From assembly GCA_015680685.1 (NCBI GenBank), contig MNCI01003660.1:1001751-1065750 (forward strand): a DNA stretch of 64,000 bases. Direction: 5' to 3'. Numbering within the stretch: the stretch's first letter is position 1; every line of letters starts with the position of its first letter. The notes below the pieces were generated by a model, which was not told where the DNA came from, made no database searches, and saw only the letters and a program-made list of their open reading frames with translations. This document shows, one piece after another, positions 62,131-64,000 of this stretch. Position numbers and translations under genes: made by a program. This DNA is from Gnetum montanum (Eukaryota > Streptophyta > Gnetopsida > Gnetales > Gnetaceae).

Positions 62131-64000
62131 TCCACTTAGAATTAAAAATCAAATAAATAATACCTACCTAAAATAATTCAAAAGTTCATTTTTACTACTT
62201 GCTTCGTGGTTGGGTTTATCCTCTTACATGCTTGTTATCATGGTCTAGCCTCAACCTCCAAATGGATATGATGCTAAAAAATGGATGGAGAAATCCCTTA
62301 ATTAAGATCCGAAAGAGACCAAGCAAAAGCCTCAAGTGAATCTATGAAAACCTAAATCAATCTTTGCTCTTTATTAGTGGTTAAACTTGATCAATGGTTT
62401 ATTTTTCTTAGAATAAATATATTTTAAGTGATGAGTAAGTTCCTTTAAATCTAAAGTTATATCCTCACCACTCATAATAGAAGAACAATTCTCTAGTTCA
62501 AACGAATCCTTACCATCCAAAGCATCCTACACTTGAGTGCATAGGAGATGTCTTTGTAAATCCATGGTTACATCTTTATACTCTTCCAACATTAGTACCT
62601 AATGCACATCACCCCAATCACATAATTCAAAAGAAATCATATTTGCTATGGAGCATTAACCATATTAAGTTCATTAAACTGGAATTGGTTATCAAGGTTA
62701 TATAAATTGATTGAAAAATTCATATTTGCAAATGTTAATATCATAATGCTAGTTTCACATAGATAATTTCATCCATTATTACTAGCATGGTCTTGCCTAA
62801 AATTAGAGGATAAACATTATTCAAAGAATATGTAGAGTAATCCAACACAATGATATCAATAAGATATAAGGCTTTATCAACTTATATCAAAATATCCTTA
62901 ATAATACCTTTCAAATAAATAGTAGACTTATCTGTCAAAGAAAGGGTAATATTAGTTGGTTTAATATGATCATAACCCAATTATTGATAAATTTGAAATG
63001 AAATAATATTTACACTAGCCCCTAGATCCACTAATGGATGATGAAACTTCCTATTACAAATCATACAAGCAATCATAGGACTACTTGGATCTATCACCTT
63101 TTTAGGCATCCTAGTTTTCAAAATATTTTTAATATTCTTAGTAAGGTTAACATGCTTGGGTATCATAATCTTCTTCTTCATAGAACAAAGTTCCTTGAGG
63201 TAATTAACATATTGAGGAGTATTTTCAATGACTCTCAATAAGGAAACATGTAAGGTTACATCTTTGAAAAGGTTTTCTAGTTGCTTATCATCAACCTTAT
63301 TCAATTCTAATCTATGAGAAAAAGGTGCCTATGAATGAGAAGAGTCATTGGGTTCATCTAAAGGAATAATTGTACCATGCCCTTCCTCCATAGGAAGCTT
63401 CCTTACAAAGATTTGTTTAGATTGATCCTCTAACTCTTTGTTCTCAATAGACCTCTAAGAGGGGGTTTAAAGATATGCAACTCTTTCACTTCTAGTCATC
63501 ACATTACATTGATCCATTTTACTTGAAGAAACCATATGCAATTATTTTCTTCCTTGATACTTAGGATTCCTTTCCATTTGCATTGGTAATGTATCCTTAG
63601 GTTATAAGGCTTGAATAGGCTTAATTATATTATCATTTTGTTGTTGCAAAGTATGTTAAAAACTCTCATTTTATTGCAACATCTACTATTGAAACTCATG
63701 TTTTTGGTTGGTTCTCCAAGATTGGTTAAAATTACTATTATAACTCTAATAATTAGACCCAAATGAAGGATGTAACTAGTAATTTTGGCTCTAATTATAC
63801 TTCTATCCATTACCTTGCAAAGTTGAGCCTCTCCCTTGTACACCTTGACTTTCTATAACACTAGCTTGTTCTTCAATAAATGAAAAAATAGGAAAATCAT
63901 GGGAAATATGGTCAATCTCCTCACAAATTACACAAGCATAAGAAAAATTCATAACTCTAGCTTGGGTTGGTTAGTATTATGAATTCCCCCATTAGTATGA
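62131..64000 (-). pseudogene. Athila-like gag C-terminus and protease (runs off right edge)
   Basis: From the window edge the minus strand shows a worn zinc knuckle (CVICEEIDHISHDF, 63.9 kb, last Cys replaced by Phe). A Gln/Asn-rich linker follows (FNQSWRTNQKHEFQ), then NKVDDKQLENLFKDVTLHVS, QYVNYLKELCSMKKK and the protease active site PLVDLGASVNIIS (DLGAS at 63014-63028). DLGAS is the normal Athila form. The frame continues through LTDKSTIYLKGIIKDILI and AYL-type blocks to DLKELTHHLKYIYS near 62.4 kb, the conserved linker into RT. Decay is milder than in E2. LTRs and gag N-terminus are outside the window. Confidence 0.83.

Overview
This window comes from a large, repeat-dense seed-plant nuclear genome. 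A gymnosperm-like giant genome is plausible but not proven. I found no intact host gene, rRNA, tRNA or CRISPR array. Almost everything recognisable is a decayed LTR retrotransposon, a LINE, a transferred piece of plastid DNA, or a tandem repeat. Most broken reading frames stay in one frame for hundreds of codons and carry only TAA/TAG/TGA where CAA/CAG/CGA or TGG would fit. This points to methyl-cytosine deamination rather than indel decay.

Layout. 1-1190 (minus): the 5' end of an LTR element (E1; gag start, tRNA-Asp-type PBS, LTR) that runs off the left edge and has cut a large accessory gene (G1, 3654-1190). 6028-6430: a perfect hairpin beside a CpG-rich, promoter-like island. 6430-12650 and 19828-20110 (minus): an old nuclear plastid insertion carrying rpoC1 and rpoC2. 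12651-19822: a complete, TSD-flanked, non-autonomous gag-protease LTR element (E2) inserted inside that plastid rpoC1. 20371-22930: fragments of two different LINEs. 23498-32844: a Ty3/gypsy chromovirus with LTRs of about 480 bp. Its 5' leader holds 4.6 kb of foreign sequence (antisense intron-bearing gene G2 and a 34-bp minisatellite), and its RNase H has been deleted. 33680-37241: two more accessory-gene remnants.

39.9-59.6 kb (minus): a Tat/Ogre-type Ty3/gypsy element with gag and protease at 59.6-56.0 kb, and RT, double RNase H and integrase at 46.0-42.5 kb. The 10 kb between them holds a 185-bp tandem array with a palindromic core and a gene on the opposite strand. That gene (51.6-55.14 kb) has seven exons and five phase-consistent GT-AG introns. 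59.9-64 kb (minus): an Athila-clade pol and gag that runs off the right edge.

The most interesting signal is the repeated appearance of large accessory genes (51.6-55.1, 26.2-24.1, 37.2-35.8, 3.65-1.19 kb) beside or inside the retrotransposons. Two of them have introns and lie antisense to the surrounding retroelement, an orientation in which introns could survive retrotransposition. The window also gives relative ages: plastid insertion first, then E2.
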